Origin: Aliiglaciecola lipolytica
GTDB taxonomy: Bacteria > Pseudomonadota > Gammaproteobacteria > Enterobacterales > Alteromonadaceae
DNA length: 64,000 nucleotides
Assembly (NCBI RefSeq): GCF_018860635.1
Contig: NZ_JAHKPT010000004.1
Coordinates: 1 to 64,000 of the forward strand
Direction of reading: 5' to 3'
The notes under the pieces are model-generated. The model made no database searches. It saw only the letters and a program-made list of their open reading frames with translations, and had not been told where the DNA came from. This document shows positions 35,943-46,084 of the stretch, piece by piece (within the stretch, counting starts at the first letter, position 1; each line of letters starts with the position of its first letter). The position numbers were made by a program, and so were the translations under genes.

Positions 35943-38765
35943 ATGCAACAAAGCGTGATGAAAGCATGGTGGGATTCTTCACACATGGCTGGCGGCAACG
36001 CTGCTTATATAGAAGAACTCTACGAAACATTTTTGGAAGACCCCAACAGTGTTTCAGAGCAGTGGCGAAGTATTTTCGAAAGCCTGCCTAAAGTAGAAGG
36101 CGTTGAATTAGATACCAACCATTCTTTAATTAGAGAACAATTTAAAGCGTTGGCAGCACTAGGCCCAGCGGCTAGAGCAACTAGCAGTGCACCTTCAAAA
36201 ACTTCAACAAGTGATGATAAGCAAGTCAAAGTACTCCAGCTTATTAATGCCTATCGATTTAGAGGGCATCAACATGCCAATTTAGATCCATTGGATTTAT
36301 GGAAGCAGCCTAGAGTTCGCGACTTAGAATTATCTCATCATAATTTGACTGAAAAAGATTTCGACACACATTTTAATGTGGGATCTTATGCAATTGGTCA
36401 AGAAACGATGACATTGAAGGATTTATTCACTTCTTTAAATAGAACTTATTGTGGTTCTATTGGTTCTGAATATATGCACATAACGGATACCGAACAAAAA
36501 CGTTGGTTACAACAACGTATCGAATCGGTACAGGCAAAACCTGAAATTAGTCGTGATGAAAAAATCAATATTCTTAAAGGCTTAGTTGCTGCAGATGGTA
36601 TGGAAAAATACCTAGGTGCTAAGTTCCCTGGAGCTAAACGCTTTTCGTTAGAAGGCGGCGATGCTTTAGTACCTATGCTCAAAGGGTTAATCAACCACGC
36701 GGGTGAAAGTGGCGCTAAAGAAGTTGTTATTGGTATGGCTCACCGTGGACGATTAAACGTACTTGTGAACGTTTTAGGAAAAAATCCATCAGTTTTATTT
36801 GATGAGTTTTCCGGTAAACACGATGAATCGCTTGGCGCTGGTGATGTTAAATATCATGCTGGTTTTTCGTCTGATTTCGCTACCGGCGGTGGCAACGTTC
36901 ATTTAGCGTTGGCATTTAACCCTTCACATTTGGAAATCGTAAACCCAGTTGTTATCGGTTCAGTAAGAGCGCGACTTGATCGCCGCAACTGTGCTGATGG
37001 TTCTACCGTACTACCAATTACTATTCATGGTGACTCGGCCATTGCTGGACAAGGCGTTGTGCAAGAGACATTTAATATGTCTCAGACACGGGGATTCAAA
37101 GTAGGTGGTACAGTAAGAATAGTCATAAATAACCAAGTTGGTTTTACCACTTCTAAAACTGAAGATACTCGTTCCACTCAATATTGTACTGATATTGCAA
37201 AGATGGTTCAGGCGCCTATTTTTCACGTTAACTCTGATGATCCTGAAGCGGTTTTATTCGTGACAAAATTAGCATTAGATTATCGCAACACATTTAAACG
37301 TGATGTGATGATTGACTTGGTATGTTATCGACGTCATGGCCACAACGAAGCCGATGAGCCGAATGCAACTCAGCCGTTGATGTACCAAAAAATTAAAAAA
37401 CATCCTGTGCCACGCGCATTGTACGCTGATCAATTAACGACTGAGGGCAGCATTGAAGCGCATGAAGTGGAAAAATTGGTCAGTGAATACAGAGCAGCGT
37501 TAGATCACGGTGCATGTGTTGTGCCTGAATGGCGTCCAATGACCGAGCACTCTGTTGATTGGACTCCTTACTTAGGGCACGATTGGACTGCTGAATATGA
37601 CGCATCAATTGAGAAAGAAAGGTTACTTGAGCTAGGTCGCTCAATAGTTAAATATCCTGAAGAGTTCAAATTACAATCTCGGGTTAAGAAACTATATGGC
37701 GATCGTGAAGCCATGTTAAAAGAAGAAAAACTGATAGATTGGGGTATGGCAGAAAATCTGGCCTACGCTGATATAGTATCTAAAGGTACGAATATTCGTT
37801 TAACAGGGCAAGATTCAGGTCGCGGCACATTCTTCCATCGTCATGCTGTGTTGCATAATCAAGTTGATGGGGCTGAGTTTATGCCTCTACAAAACATTGA
37901 TGAATCTCAAGGTAAAATGGAAATCTACGACTCGGTTTTATCTGAAGCCGCAGTTGTCGCATTTGAGTTTGGTTATGCAACCGCTGAGCCTGGCACATTA
38001 ACCATTTGGGAAGCACAATTTGGTGATTTTGCCAACGGTGCGCAAGTGGTTATTGATCAGTTTTTAAGTTCTGGCGAAGCTAAGTGGGGACGTTTATGTG
38101 GTCTAACATTATTGTTGCCACATGGTTATGAAGGACAAGGTCCGGAACATAGCTCAGCTAGATTAGAACGTTTTCTACAATTATGTGCAGATCACAATTG
38201 GCAAGTTTGTGTGCCTTCTACACCTGCACAGGTTTACAATATGATCAGACGTCAAGCTATTCGTCCGATGCGTAGACCTCTAATCGTGATGTCACCAAAA
38301 TCACTTTTACGTCATCCTTTGGCTGTTTCTAGTTTTGATGAATTGACCGATGGTATCTTCCATAATGTCATTGACGAAATTGATGAAATTAAGCCAGCTG
38401 ACGTTAAGCGTGTTGTCATGTGTTCAGGTAAAGTATATTACGATTTGTTAGAACAACGTCGTAAAAATGAACAACACGATGTGGCTATAGTCAGAATTGA
38501 GCAACTTTACCCATTCCCAAGTGAGGAAATGGTGGCAAACATAACCAAGAAGTACGCACATGTAAAAGATTGGGTATGGTGTCAAGAAGAACCACAAAAT
38601 CAGGGAGCTTGGTATTGTAGCCAGCATCATTTCTGGGCATCTATCCCAGAAGGCGCAAAATTGACCTATGCGGGTAGAACTGCATCTGCTTCTCCTGCAG
38701 TTGGCTATAACGCGGTTCACAATCAACAGCAAAAAGCGTTGGTTGATGATGCACTTACTTTATAA
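35943..38765 (+). CDS. sucA: 2-oxoglutarate dehydrogenase E1 component
   Basis: The thiamine diphosphate-dependent E1 decarboxylates 2-oxoglutarate and passes the succinyl group to the lipoyl arm of SucB. From the ATG at 35943 the product has 940 residues, close to E. coli SucA. This start has AAGGGA well placed and gives the family N-terminus with the E2-anchoring segment (AYIEELYETFLEDPNSVSEQ). Catalytic-domain blocks are GMAHRGRLNVLVN, GDSAIAGQGVVQE, CYRRHGHNEADEP and a transketolase-like C-terminal half with LPHGYEGQGPEHSSARLERF. The frame opens upstream at 35913 without support. It is followed after 12 bases by sucB. Confidence 0.97.
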   Translation: MQQSVMKAWWDSSHMAGGNAAYIEELYETFLEDPNSVSEQWRSIFESLPKVEGVELDTNHSLIREQFKALAALGPAARATSSAPSKTSTSDDKQVKVLQLINAYRFRGHQHANLDPLDLWKQPRVRDLELSHHNLTEKDFDTHFNVGSYAIGQETMTLKDLFTSLNRTYCGSIGSEYMHITDTEQKRWLQQRIESVQAKPEISRDEKINILKGLVAADGMEKYLGAKFPGAKRFSLEGGDALVPMLKGLINHAGESGAKEVVIGMAHRGRLNVLVNVLGKNPSVLFDEFSGKHDESLGAGDVKYHAGFSSDFATGGGNVHLALAFNPSHLEIVNPVVIGSVRARLDRRNCADGSTVLPITIHGDSAIAGQGVVQETFNMSQTRGFKVGGTVRIVINNQVGFTTSKTEDTRSTQYCTDIAKMVQAPIFHVNSDDPEAVLFVTKLALDYRNTFKRDVMIDLVCYRRHGHNEADEPNATQPLMYQKIKKHPVPRALYADQLTTEGSIEAHEVEKLVSEYRAALDHGACVVPEWRPMTEHSVDWTPYLGHDWTAEYDASIEKERLLELGRSIVKYPEEFKLQSRVKKLYGDREAMLKEEKLIDWGMAENLAYADIVSKGTNIRLTGQDSGRGTFFHRHAVLHNQVDGAEFMPLQNIDESQGKMEIYDSVLSEAAVVAFEFGYATAEPGTLTIWEAQFGDFANGAQVVIDQFLSSGEAKWGRLCGLTLLLPHGYEGQGPEHSSARLERFLQLCADHNWQVCVPSTPAQVYNMIRRQAIRPMRRPLIVMSPKSLLRHPLAVSSFDELTDGIFHNVIDEIDEIKPADVKRVVMCSGKVYYDLLEQRRKNEQHDVAIVRIEQLYPFPSEEMVANITKKYAHVKDWVWCQEEPQNQGAWYCSQHHFWASIPEGAKLTYAGRTASASPAVGYNAVHNQQQKALVDDALTL

Positions 38766-38777
38766 TTAGGAACCAGT

Positions 38778-40262
38778 ATGACAATAGAAATTAAAGTACC
38801 GGTGCTACCAGAATCAGTAGCAGATGCTTCGATTGCCACATGGCATGTCAAAGTTGGTGACAAAGTCAGTCGTGATCAAAATCTTGTTGATATTGAAACC
38901 GACAAGGTAGTGCTAGAAGTTGTATCCCCAGAACAGGGTATAATCACAGAAATTATGGATGCTGAGGGTGATACAGTCCTTGGTGAACAAATAATTGCAA
39001 AACTAGAAGAAGGCGATGGCGCTAGCAGTACTAAAGCATCTGCAGCTCCAGCCGCTAGTCAACCATCTACATCAAGTACAAAGGGTAAATCAGTGGAAAT
39101 TAAAGTTCCTGTGCTGCCAGAATCGGTAGCTGACGCAACAATAGCAACATGGCATGTACAACCTGGGGAAGCTGTTTCTCGGGATCAGAATCTAGTGGAT
39201 ATCGAAACTGACAAAGTAGTGTTAGAAGTCGTTGCTCCAGCAGACGGTTCTTTGAGTGACATATTGGCACCTGAAGGCGAGACAGTTACTGGTGAACAAG
39301 TCATCGCTAATTTCATCGAAGGTGCGGGTGCTGCAGCCCCAACTGCTGCAGAGTCTGCAGAAGCCGAATCAGCAGAAGAAAATGATGCACTTAGTCCTTC
39401 GGTTAGACGTTTATTAGCTGAAAAAGGCGTAGACGCGGCTAACATCAAAGGTACTGGTAAAGGCGGACGTATCACTAAAGAAGATGTAGAAAAACATCTT
39501 AAAGGTGCTTCTAAACCTGCAGCCAAAGATGCACCAGCCGCGCCTGCTGCTTTAGTCGGTGAGCGCACTGAAAAACGTGTTCCAATGACACGTTTGCGTA
39601 AAACCATTGCAACTCGTTTGTTAGAAGCGAAAAACTCTACTGCAATGTTGACAACATTTAATGAAATCAACATGAAGCCAATTATGGATTTGCGTAAGCA
39701 ATACCAAGAAAGCTTCGAAAAGCGCCATGGTATTCGTTTAGGTTTCATGTCGTTTTATGTAAAAGCAGTAACTGAAGCGTTAAAACGTTTCCCTGAAGTA
39801 AATGCATCAATCGATGGTGATGATATTGTTTATCATAACTATTTTGATATCTCTATTGCGGTTTCTACTCCTCGCGGTTTGGTAACGCCAGTATTAAGAG
39901 ATTGTGACGCATTGGGAATGGCAGGGATTGAAAGCGGTATTAAATCTCTTGCGCTTAAAGGTCGTGATGGCAAACTTGCTATGGATGATCTACAAGGTGG
40001 TAACTTTACTATCACTAACGGTGGTGTTTTTGGGTCATTATTATCAACTCCAATTATTAATCCTCCACAAAGTGCGATTCTTGGTATGCATAAAATCCAA
40101 GATCGTCCAATGGCGGTAAATGGAAAAGTTGAAATTTTACCTATGATGTATTTGGCGTTATCTTATGACCACCGCATCGTTGATGGTAAAGAATCCGTAG
40201 GCTTTTTGGTTACGGTAAAAGAAATGCTAGAAGACCCAACTCGTCTATTATTGGACGTTTAA
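38778..40262 (+). CDS. sucB: Dihydrolipoyllysine succinyltransferase E2 with two lipoyl domains
   Basis: The E2 core accepts the succinyl group on lipoyl arms and makes succinyl-CoA. The 494-residue chain has two tandem lipoyl domains, with lipoylated lysines Lys43 and Lys146 in identical [11 protein letters not shown] contexts, 103 residues apart. Ala/Ser/Thr- and Glu-rich linkers follow each, then the peripheral subunit-binding domain (about 205-241, [20 protein letters not shown]) and the catalytic domain (about 265-494) with [10 protein letters not shown]. coli SucB (about 405 residues) has one lipoyl domain. Duplicate arms could raise active-site coupling. The operon order is sucA-sucB-(hairpin)-sucC-sucD. 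Confidence 0.96.
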   Translation: MTIEIKVPVLPESVADASIATWHVKVGDKVSRDQNLVDIETDKVVLEVVSPEQGIITEIMDAEGDTVLGEQIIAKLEEGDGASSTKASAAPAASQPSTSSTKGKSVEIKVPVLPESVADATIATWHVQPGEAVSRDQNLVDIETDKVVLEVVAPADGSLSDILAPEGETVTGEQVIANFIEGAGAAAPTAAESAEAESAEENDALSPSVRRLLAEKGVDAANIKGTGKGGRITKEDVEKHLKGASKPAAKDAPAAPAALVGERTEKRVPMTRLRKTIATRLLEAKNSTAMLTTFNEINMKPIMDLRKQYQESFEKRHGIRLGFMSFYVKAVTEALKRFPEVNASIDGDDIVYHNYFDISIAVSTPRGLVTPVLRDCDALGMAGIESGIKSLALKGRDGKLAMDDLQGGNFTITNGGVFGSLLSTPIINPPQSAILGMHKIQDRPMAVNGKVEILPMMYLALSYDHRIVDGKESVGFLVTVKEMLEDPTRLLLDV

Positions 40263-40283
40263 AACCTTGGTCTAAATCGAATT

Positions 40284-40336
40284 GATAGATGATAACGGAA
40301 GTTATCATCTATCCGAATGTCGGTATATTATCGACA
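40284..40336 (+). promoter_or_regulatory. Tandem RNA hairpins between sucB and sucC
   Basis: GATAGATGATAAC and GTTATCATCTATC form a perfect 13-bp stem capped by GGAA, a GNRA-type tetraloop (40284-40313). A smaller TGTCG/CGACA hairpin follows at 40318-40336. There is no T run, so these are more likely mRNA processing or stabilising structures than terminators; a weak terminator is the alternative. Confidence 0.6.
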
Positions 40337-40394
40337 CCTTTAATCAAGTCGCTGATGTGCGGCTTTTATATTAAATTAAACGGATAGAAACACC

Positions 40395-41561
40395 ATGAAT
40401 TTGCATGAATATCAAGGTAAGCAATTATTCAAAGAATATGGCTTGCCAGTATCTGAAGGGTTTGCAACAGATTCTCCAGAAGAAGCTGCAGCGGCGGCTG
40501 ATAAAATTGGCGGAAGCGAATGGGTAGTTAAGTGCCAAGTACACGCGGGTGGCCGAGGTAAGGCTGGCGGTGTTAAATTAGTTAAATCTAAAGACGAAAT
40601 AAAAGCTTTTGCTGAAAAATGGTTAGGTAAAAACCTAGTTACATTTCAAACAGACGAAAACGGCCAACCAGTTAGCAAGATCTTAGTTGAATCTTGTACT
40701 GATATCGCCGATGAACTTTATTTAGGTGCGGTTGTAGACCGTACTTCTCGTCGTATCGTTTTCATGGCGTCTACTGAAGGCGGCGTTGAAATTGAAACTG
40801 TTGCTGAAGAAACACCTGAAAAGATTTTAAAAGCTGAAATTGACCCAATCGTTGGTGCTCAACCATACCAAGCTCGTGATATGGCATTTCAGTTGGGCCT
40901 TAAAGGCGTACAAATTAAACAGTTCACGCAAATATTCTTAGGTTTAGCAAAAATGTTTGTTGACCTTGATATTGCCCTGATCGAAATCAACCCTCTAGTA
41001 ATCAAAGCTGACGGCGACATTCATTGTCTAGATGCTAAAGTTGCTATCGATGGTAACGCAGCATATCGTCAGCCTAAAGTTAAAGCTATGCACGATCCAT
41101 CACAAGATGACGCTCGTGAAGCTGAAGCGGCTAAATGGGAACTTAACTATGTAGCACTAGACGGAAACGTTGGTTGTATGGTTAACGGTGCCGGTCTTGC
41201 AATGGGAACTATGGATATTGTTAACCTTCACGGTGGCAAACCAGCTAACTTCCTTGATGTTGGTGGCGGTGCAACTAAAGAACGTGTAGCAGAAGCATTT
41301 AAAATTATTCTTTCTGACAGCAACGTTAGTGCAGTATTAGTTAATATTTTTGGTGGAATTGTACGTTGTGACATGATCGCTGAAGGTATTATTGGTGCAG
41401 TTAAAGAAGTAGGTGTAAACGTACCTGTAGTTGTACGTCTTGAAGGTACTAACGCTGAACTAGGACGTGAAGTATTAGCTGCTTCTGGCCTAGATATCAT
41501 AGCTGCAAGCAGTCTAACTGACGCAGCTCAGCAAGTTGTTAAAGCTGCGGAGGGCAAATAA
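40395..41561 (+). CDS. sucC: Succinyl-CoA synthetase beta subunit (ADP-forming)
   Basis: With SucD it converts succinyl-CoA, phosphate and ADP to succinate, CoA and ATP, the substrate-level phosphorylation of the TCA cycle. The 388-residue protein has the ATP-grasp N-terminal part ([19 protein letters not shown], then [17 protein letters not shown]) with nucleotide specificity determinants, and the C-terminal ligase/CoA-binding-like domain with [14 protein letters not shown] and LDVGGGA. Length is identical to E. coli SucC. Its stop overlaps the sucD ATG by one base (TAATG), so the subunits are translationally coupled. Confidence 0.97.
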   Translation: MNLHEYQGKQLFKEYGLPVSEGFATDSPEEAAAAADKIGGSEWVVKCQVHAGGRGKAGGVKLVKSKDEIKAFAEKWLGKNLVTFQTDENGQPVSKILVESCTDIADELYLGAVVDRTSRRIVFMASTEGGVEIETVAEETPEKILKAEIDPIVGAQPYQARDMAFQLGLKGVQIKQFTQIFLGLAKMFVDLDIALIEINPLVIKADGDIHCLDAKVAIDGNAAYRQPKVKAMHDPSQDDAREAEAAKWELNYVALDGNVGCMVNGAGLAMGTMDIVNLHGGKPANFLDVGGGATKERVAEAFKIILSDSNVSAVLVNIFGGIVRCDMIAEGIIGAVKEVGVNVPVVVRLEGTNAELGREVLAASGLDIIAASSLTDAAQQVVKAAEGK

Positions 41562-42433
41562 TGTCTGTATTAATTAATAAGCATACTAAAGTTATCTGCC
41601 AAGGTTTTACTGGTGGTCAAGGTACTTTCCACTCTGAGCAAGCGATTGCTTACGGTACTCAAATGGTTGGTGGTGTAACTCCTGGTAAAGGTGGTACAAC
41701 TCACTTAGATTTGCCTGTATTTAACACAGTACGTGAAGCTGTTGAAGCAACTGGCGCAACTGCTTCTGTTATTTATGTACCTGCTGCATTCTGTAAAGAT
41801 TCAATTGTCGAAGCTGCTGATGCGGGCATCGAATTGATTATTTGTATCACTGAAGGTATTCCAACAATCGACATGTTGTTCGTAAAAGAATACTTGACCG
41901 TGAAGGGCGTTCGTATGATCGGTCCTAACTGTCCAGGTGTGATCACTCCTGGAGAATGTAAAATCGGTATCATGCCTGGCCATATCCATAAGCCTGGAAA
42001 AGTAGGTATTGTTTCTCGTTCTGGTACATTGACTTATGAAGCCGTTAAACAAACTACGGATGAAGGTTTTGGTCAATCTACTTGTGTAGGTATTGGTGGT
42101 GACCCTATCCCAGGTTCAAACTTCATCGACATCCTGAAATTGTTCCAAGAAGATCCAGAAACAGAAGCTATTGTTATGATTGGTGAAATTGGTGGTTCTG
42201 CAGAAGAAGAAGCTGCTGAATTTATCAAAGCTAACGTTACTAAGCCTGTTGTATCTTACATTGCTGGTGTTACTGCACCTGCTGGTAAGCGTATGGGTCA
42301 CGCTGGCGCAATTATCGCCGGTGGTAAAGGTACAGCTGATGAGAAGTTCAAAGCACTTGAAGATGCCGGTGTTAAAACGGTTCGTTCACTTGCTGATATT
42401 GGTAAAGGGCTACGCGAAATTACTGGTTGGTAA
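41561..42433 (+). CDS. sucD: Succinyl-CoA synthetase alpha subunit
   Basis: SucD binds CoA and carries the phosphohistidine intermediate. The 290-residue product has the Rossmann-like CoA-binding domain ([20 protein letters not shown], then [11 protein letters not shown]) and the ligase domain with the active-site His in RMGHAGAI (about residue 247) and [10 protein letters not shown] upstream. Length and motifs match E. coli SucD (289). It is the last gene of the sucABCD block, 21 bases before a strong terminator. Confidence 0.97.
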   Translation: MSVLINKHTKVICQGFTGGQGTFHSEQAIAYGTQMVGGVTPGKGGTTHLDLPVFNTVREAVEATGATASVIYVPAAFCKDSIVEAADAGIELIICITEGIPTIDMLFVKEYLTVKGVRMIGPNCPGVITPGECKIGIMPGHIHKPGKVGIVSRSGTLTYEAVKQTTDEGFGQSTCVGIGGDPIPGSNFIDILKLFQEDPETEAIVMIGEIGGSAEEEAAEFIKANVTKPVVSYIAGVTAPAGKRMGHAGAIIAGGKGTADEKFKALEDAGVKTVRSLADIGKGLREITGW

Positions 42434-42454
42434 TCTGCGTTTAATTTGCTAGAT

Positions 42455-42484
42455 AAAACCCGTCATTTGGCGGGTTTTTTTTAT
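42455..42484 (+). terminator. Terminator of the suc operon
   Basis: ACCCGTC and GGCGGGT pair around ATTT (with one G-T pair), extended by A/T pairs on both sides, and a T run follows, 21 bases after sucD. Confidence 0.9.
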
Positions 42485-42926
42485 TTATTTTAGTCTAAAA
42501 AACGACCTTTTTATGGCTATTTAAAGTCGTCTAAAAAACACAAATATTTAACAATAATCTCGTTATTAAATAATATCCTGTTGTCTCAATGTTAATCATG
42601 ATCTTGACTTTCCCTTTGCTATTATTGTGCCTAAATATGAGAGTAAATCTGTTTTAGTTACCTAGTAATCCATCTTCTCGTTCAAATATTATAAATAAAT
42701 ACAGAAGCTTAAGATCATTTCATTCGTTCCAACTTTCCTGATTAGATCTTCATTTTTAGCCAAAATCTATACATCACTGCATTGAATACGTATGCACAGC
42801 ATTGAGTGTTCTGTTAACACAGATGTAACATTGTATGATCGTAAATTTTGGTGTTATTGGCCAATCGTATTTAGATTGTCGATAAAATTTTCAAATAGAA
42901 ACCACAAACGGGAACGGGAAACACAC
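42485..42926. promoter_or_regulatory. Regulatory region upstream of the TonB-dependent receptor
   Basis: No gene is seen in these 442 bases; the receptor frame is open from 42792 but its signal peptide only begins at the ATG at 42927. Small palindromes that could bind the LacI-type regulator are ATACGTAT (42786-42793) and ATTGGCCAAT (42856-42865). I could not match them to a known operator, and no clear -35/-10 pair stands out. Confidence 0.35.
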
Positions 42927-45900
42927 ATGAAAAAATTCAGACCCAGTTTGATTACAACAGCTTTGCTTGCAAGCGGTATGACACTCACAAGTATAAGTGC
43001 CCTTGCTCAGGAAACAGAGTTGCAACAGCCTGATGCAAAGGTGGATCAAATCGAAAAAATAGAGGTTAAAGGATTCAGAACAAGTCTAATAAAGTCCCTT
43101 AACCAAAAGCGTTTCAGTGACACTGTTTCAGAGCAATTATCAGCTGATGATTTAGGTGGTTTACCAGATGTATCTATGGCAGATGCATTGACGCGTTTAC
43201 CCGGTATTTCAGCGGTGAGAACGGGAGGGCAAGCTGCTGAAATAAATATCCGAGGATTATCTGGTGATTTTGTTTTTTCAACTTTAAATGGTCGAGAACA
43301 AGTATCCACTAGCGGATCTCGCTCAATCGAATTTGATCAATACCCGTCTGAATTAATTTCCTCTGCAGCGGTATACAAATCTCCCAAAGCATCCTTAATT
43401 GAAGGTGGAGTAGCAGGCACAGTTGAGTTGCAAACAGCTAGTCCATTGTCTATTTCAGAAGATTACAAGTTCAATATGAATGTGCGAGGCATGTATAACG
43501 ATCGGGCAGGTGAAGTGTCCGATGCAGAAGAATTTGGTCACCGCATTAGTTTTTCTTTCCAAACTAAAATGCTAGATGACACTTTAGGGCTGGCGCTAGG
43601 TTACGCAAGGTTATTTCAGCCTAGTGTATCTACTCAGTTTATAGGTTTGGCCTACAATACTGAGCGTGATGTAGATTTCCTCGAAGGTGATGAGGAAAAT
43701 TATGACCCTACCTCTGATGTGCCTAAAGATCAGCAATGTATCGAATGTGAATTCGTCAGCGAAGGATTCGAGATGCAGCACAAAGGTGGCGAAGAAACCC
43801 GTGATGGCTATATGGCCGCTATCGAATGGGCACCCACTGATAATTTTGTATTAAAAACCGATGCATTTTATTCCCGTTTCGATTCTGAGGAATTTGCCCG
43901 TGGTTTTCGAGTTAAGCTAGAACCAGGTACCGCAGTCATTACTAACCCTGTTGTGGATAATAATACGGTTATCGGCGGCACATTTAGTCGCGGTACAGAT
44001 TCATTTACTCGTGTTGAGTTGGTAAATGATGACAATCAGGATTTTGATGAAATTCAGAATTTCGGATTAAATGCAGATTGGCAGGCTACGGATAATTTGA
44101 ATATCAAAGTCGATTTTTCATATTCAAAGGCCAAAAGTGAATTTAGAAACGGTCTATTGTGGTCATTAGTAGGGGCCGAAGATGAAAGTGGAACGCCTCG
44201 ATTTGATACCGATATTTCAATTTCATATTTGCTCAATGGATTGGATTTGCCGGATATCGGCTTTAGTCAATTTGATGATTTTTCAGATGTAAATAATGTC
44301 TATGTGACCAAATATGGTATCTATCCTTATGAAAATGAAGATGAATTATTTGCATATCGTTTAGATCTTACATATGAAGTTGATAATCCATTTATTTCTT
44401 CATTTGAGGTTGGGGTTCGTTATTCAGACCGCGAATACTCTAATGATCGCTCAGTATATGAATATGGCAGCGACTCTTCATTTTCCGCCAGTCAACCGCC
44501 TTTGGCGTTGAATGATCAGTTGGCTTCTGTGGTCAATTGGGAAGGGGATTTTGGTTATTTCCCAAGTTACCTCTCTGTGGATCTTGATAGCGCATTGTCA
44601 GCTTGGTTCCCCGAAGGAACACCACAGCCAGTTCAAACCTGGGGAGCAGGTCATCCTGGTGTGATCAACAGTCCAGGCGGCACCACTAATACGGCATGGT
44701 CGGTGTTAGAAAGTGGCGAAGTCTATGAAAAAGTGTTGTCTGCCTACATCATGGCAAATATTGACACTGAAATCGGTGATTTACCCATTACAGGAAACAT
44801 TGGTATTCGTCGTGTTGAAACAGAACAATCATCTACGTTTTTACAAGATGTAAGTCGCAGTATTCAAGTGGAAGGGACTGATCCTGATACCGGAGAGACT
44901 ATCCTAGTTGATGTAGTTATGGGAGATCCTGAGTTAGGAGCGCAGTTAATCACCGATGAAGTTGGCTTGATCAATAATTTTTACCGTCCAGAGTTATTAG
45001 TTGATAAATACACAGACTATTTACCTTCGTTCAACTTGAATTTTAAATTGACCGAGCAAGACCAACTTAGATTTGCAGCGGCAAAAGTGATGGGTAGACC
45101 TCCGATTAATCGCTTATTCGCCAATTCAAATGTTCGTGTAGCTGATGTCAACGCGACTATGAATCCAGATTCTGGGGAAATTTCCGTTGATCGTGATGCC
45201 GAGCTATCCGGTAGTTCAACCAACAGCCCTTATTTACGTCCATTTTATGCTAATCAATATGATATCTCTTATGAGCATTATTTTGATGAAACCGACGGAG
45301 CAATTGTTGTCGCGTTATTTTACAAAGATATTAAGTCATTTATTAATGACTTTACCATCGACCCCTTTGATTTCGCTGGCAATGGCTTCCAAACCCCTTC
45401 TTCTATTGAAGTACCTGTGTTCTTAGATTCTGATGATCCAAGCGCCGAAGCAACGCAAGCCACAGATGCCAATGGTGAGCCATTGTTCATTACGGTTCCA
45501 ACCACGAATGGACCCTACACAACGGCCGTTAACAATAGAGAAGGCGGTTATATTCGAGGTATCGAATTGGCTTACACCCAAGTTTATAGCTATTTACCTG
45601 CACCTTGGGACGGCTTAGGGGTGAGTGCGAGTTACTCCTACACTGAAAGTGAAATTCAATTTCAAACAAATTTGGGTGGGACAAGTGTTCCGCAACAATT
45701 ACCCGGATTATCTGAAACGGTAGTAAATGGCACATTTTTCTGGGAATACGAAGACTTCGAAACTCGCGTGAATGTGCGCTGGCGTGATGCGTTTGTCTCA
45801 AAACAAGTTGCTGTAAATGAGCAAATTGTTAACTTCGATGACGAACTCATTATTGACTATCAAGCATCATACGACATCAATGACAATCTAGGTGTGTTGT

Positions 45901-46019
45901 TTCAAATTAATAATCTAACGGATGCACCCACCAAAAGTTATTTCGGTCGAGAATCTCAAACCGGCACTATTCAATACTTTGGAACCCAATACTTCCTTGG
46001 GGTGACGTACTCGCTATGA
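42927..46019 (+). CDS. TonB-dependent outer-membrane receptor (probable maltodextrin/glucan uptake)
   Basis: A 1030-residue outer-membrane transporter. It has a Sec signal peptide (MKKFRPSLITTALLASGMTL onward, cleavage after ALA near 27), a TonB-box-like segment (KIEVKGF), a plug domain (about 45-170, with LPDVSMADALTRLPGISAVR and INIRGLSGDFV) and a 22-strand barrel ending in an aromatic-rich YFLGVTYSL. Substrate import uses TonB/ExbBD energy. Size and sequence style fit the large carbohydrate-type receptors of Alteromonadales, and the next gene is a pullulanase, so maltooligosaccharides or pullulan fragments are the likely cargo (inference). AAACGGGAAC-type bases precede the ATG. Confidence 0.93.
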   Translation: MKKFRPSLITTALLASGMTLTSISALAQETELQQPDAKVDQIEKIEVKGFRTSLIKSLNQKRFSDTVSEQLSADDLGGLPDVSMADALTRLPGISAVRTGGQAAEINIRGLSGDFVFSTLNGREQVSTSGSRSIEFDQYPSELISSAAVYKSPKASLIEGGVAGTVELQTASPLSISEDYKFNMNVRGMYNDRAGEVSDAEEFGHRISFSFQTKMLDDTLGLALGYARLFQPSVSTQFIGLAYNTERDVDFLEGDEENYDPTSDVPKDQQCIECEFVSEGFEMQHKGGEETRDGYMAAIEWAPTDNFVLKTDAFYSRFDSEEFARGFRVKLEPGTAVITNPVVDNNTVIGGTFSRGTDSFTRVELVNDDNQDFDEIQNFGLNADWQATDNLNIKVDFSYSKAKSEFRNGLLWSLVGAEDESGTPRFDTDISISYLLNGLDLPDIGFSQFDDFSDVNNVYVTKYGIYPYENEDELFAYRLDLTYEVDNPFISSFEVGVRYSDREYSNDRSVYEYGSDSSFSASQPPLALNDQLASVVNWEGDFGYFPSYLSVDLDSALSAWFPEGTPQPVQTWGAGHPGVINSPGGTTNTAWSVLESGEVYEKVLSAYIMANIDTEIGDLPITGNIGIRRVETEQSSTFLQDVSRSIQVEGTDPDTGETILVDVVMGDPELGAQLITDEVGLINNFYRPELLVDKYTDYLPSFNLNFKLTEQDQLRFAAAKVMGRPPINRLFANSNVRVADVNATMNPDSGEISVDRDAELSGSSTNSPYLRPFYANQYDISYEHYFDETDGAIVVALFYKDIKSFINDFTIDPFDFAGNGFQTPSSIEVPVFLDSDDPSAEATQATDANGEPLFITVPTTNGPYTTAVNNREGGYIRGIELAYTQVYSYLPAPWDGLGVSASYSYTESEIQFQTNLGGTSVPQQLPGLSETVVNGTFFWEYEDFETRVNVRWRDAFVSKQVAVNEQIVNFDDELIIDYQASYDINDNLGVLFQINNLTDAPTKSYFGRESQTGTIQYFGTQYFLGVTYSL

Positions 46020-46084
46020 AACTAACCAAACTTTTTAAATCGAATCGTCGCTGTCAAAAGAAAATAACATTGGAGTATAGACCT

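Noticed and set aside
39185-39748. 187-residue antisense frame in sucB
   Set aside because: It is the shadow of an Ala/Ser/Pro-rich linker and catalytic-domain coding sequence; it has no independent start signal or domain.
30873-42433. TCA gene block as a novel cluster
   Set aside because: gltA divergent from sdhCDAB-sucABCD is the standard gammaproteobacterial order; only details such as the box, hairpin and double lipoyl arm are unusual.
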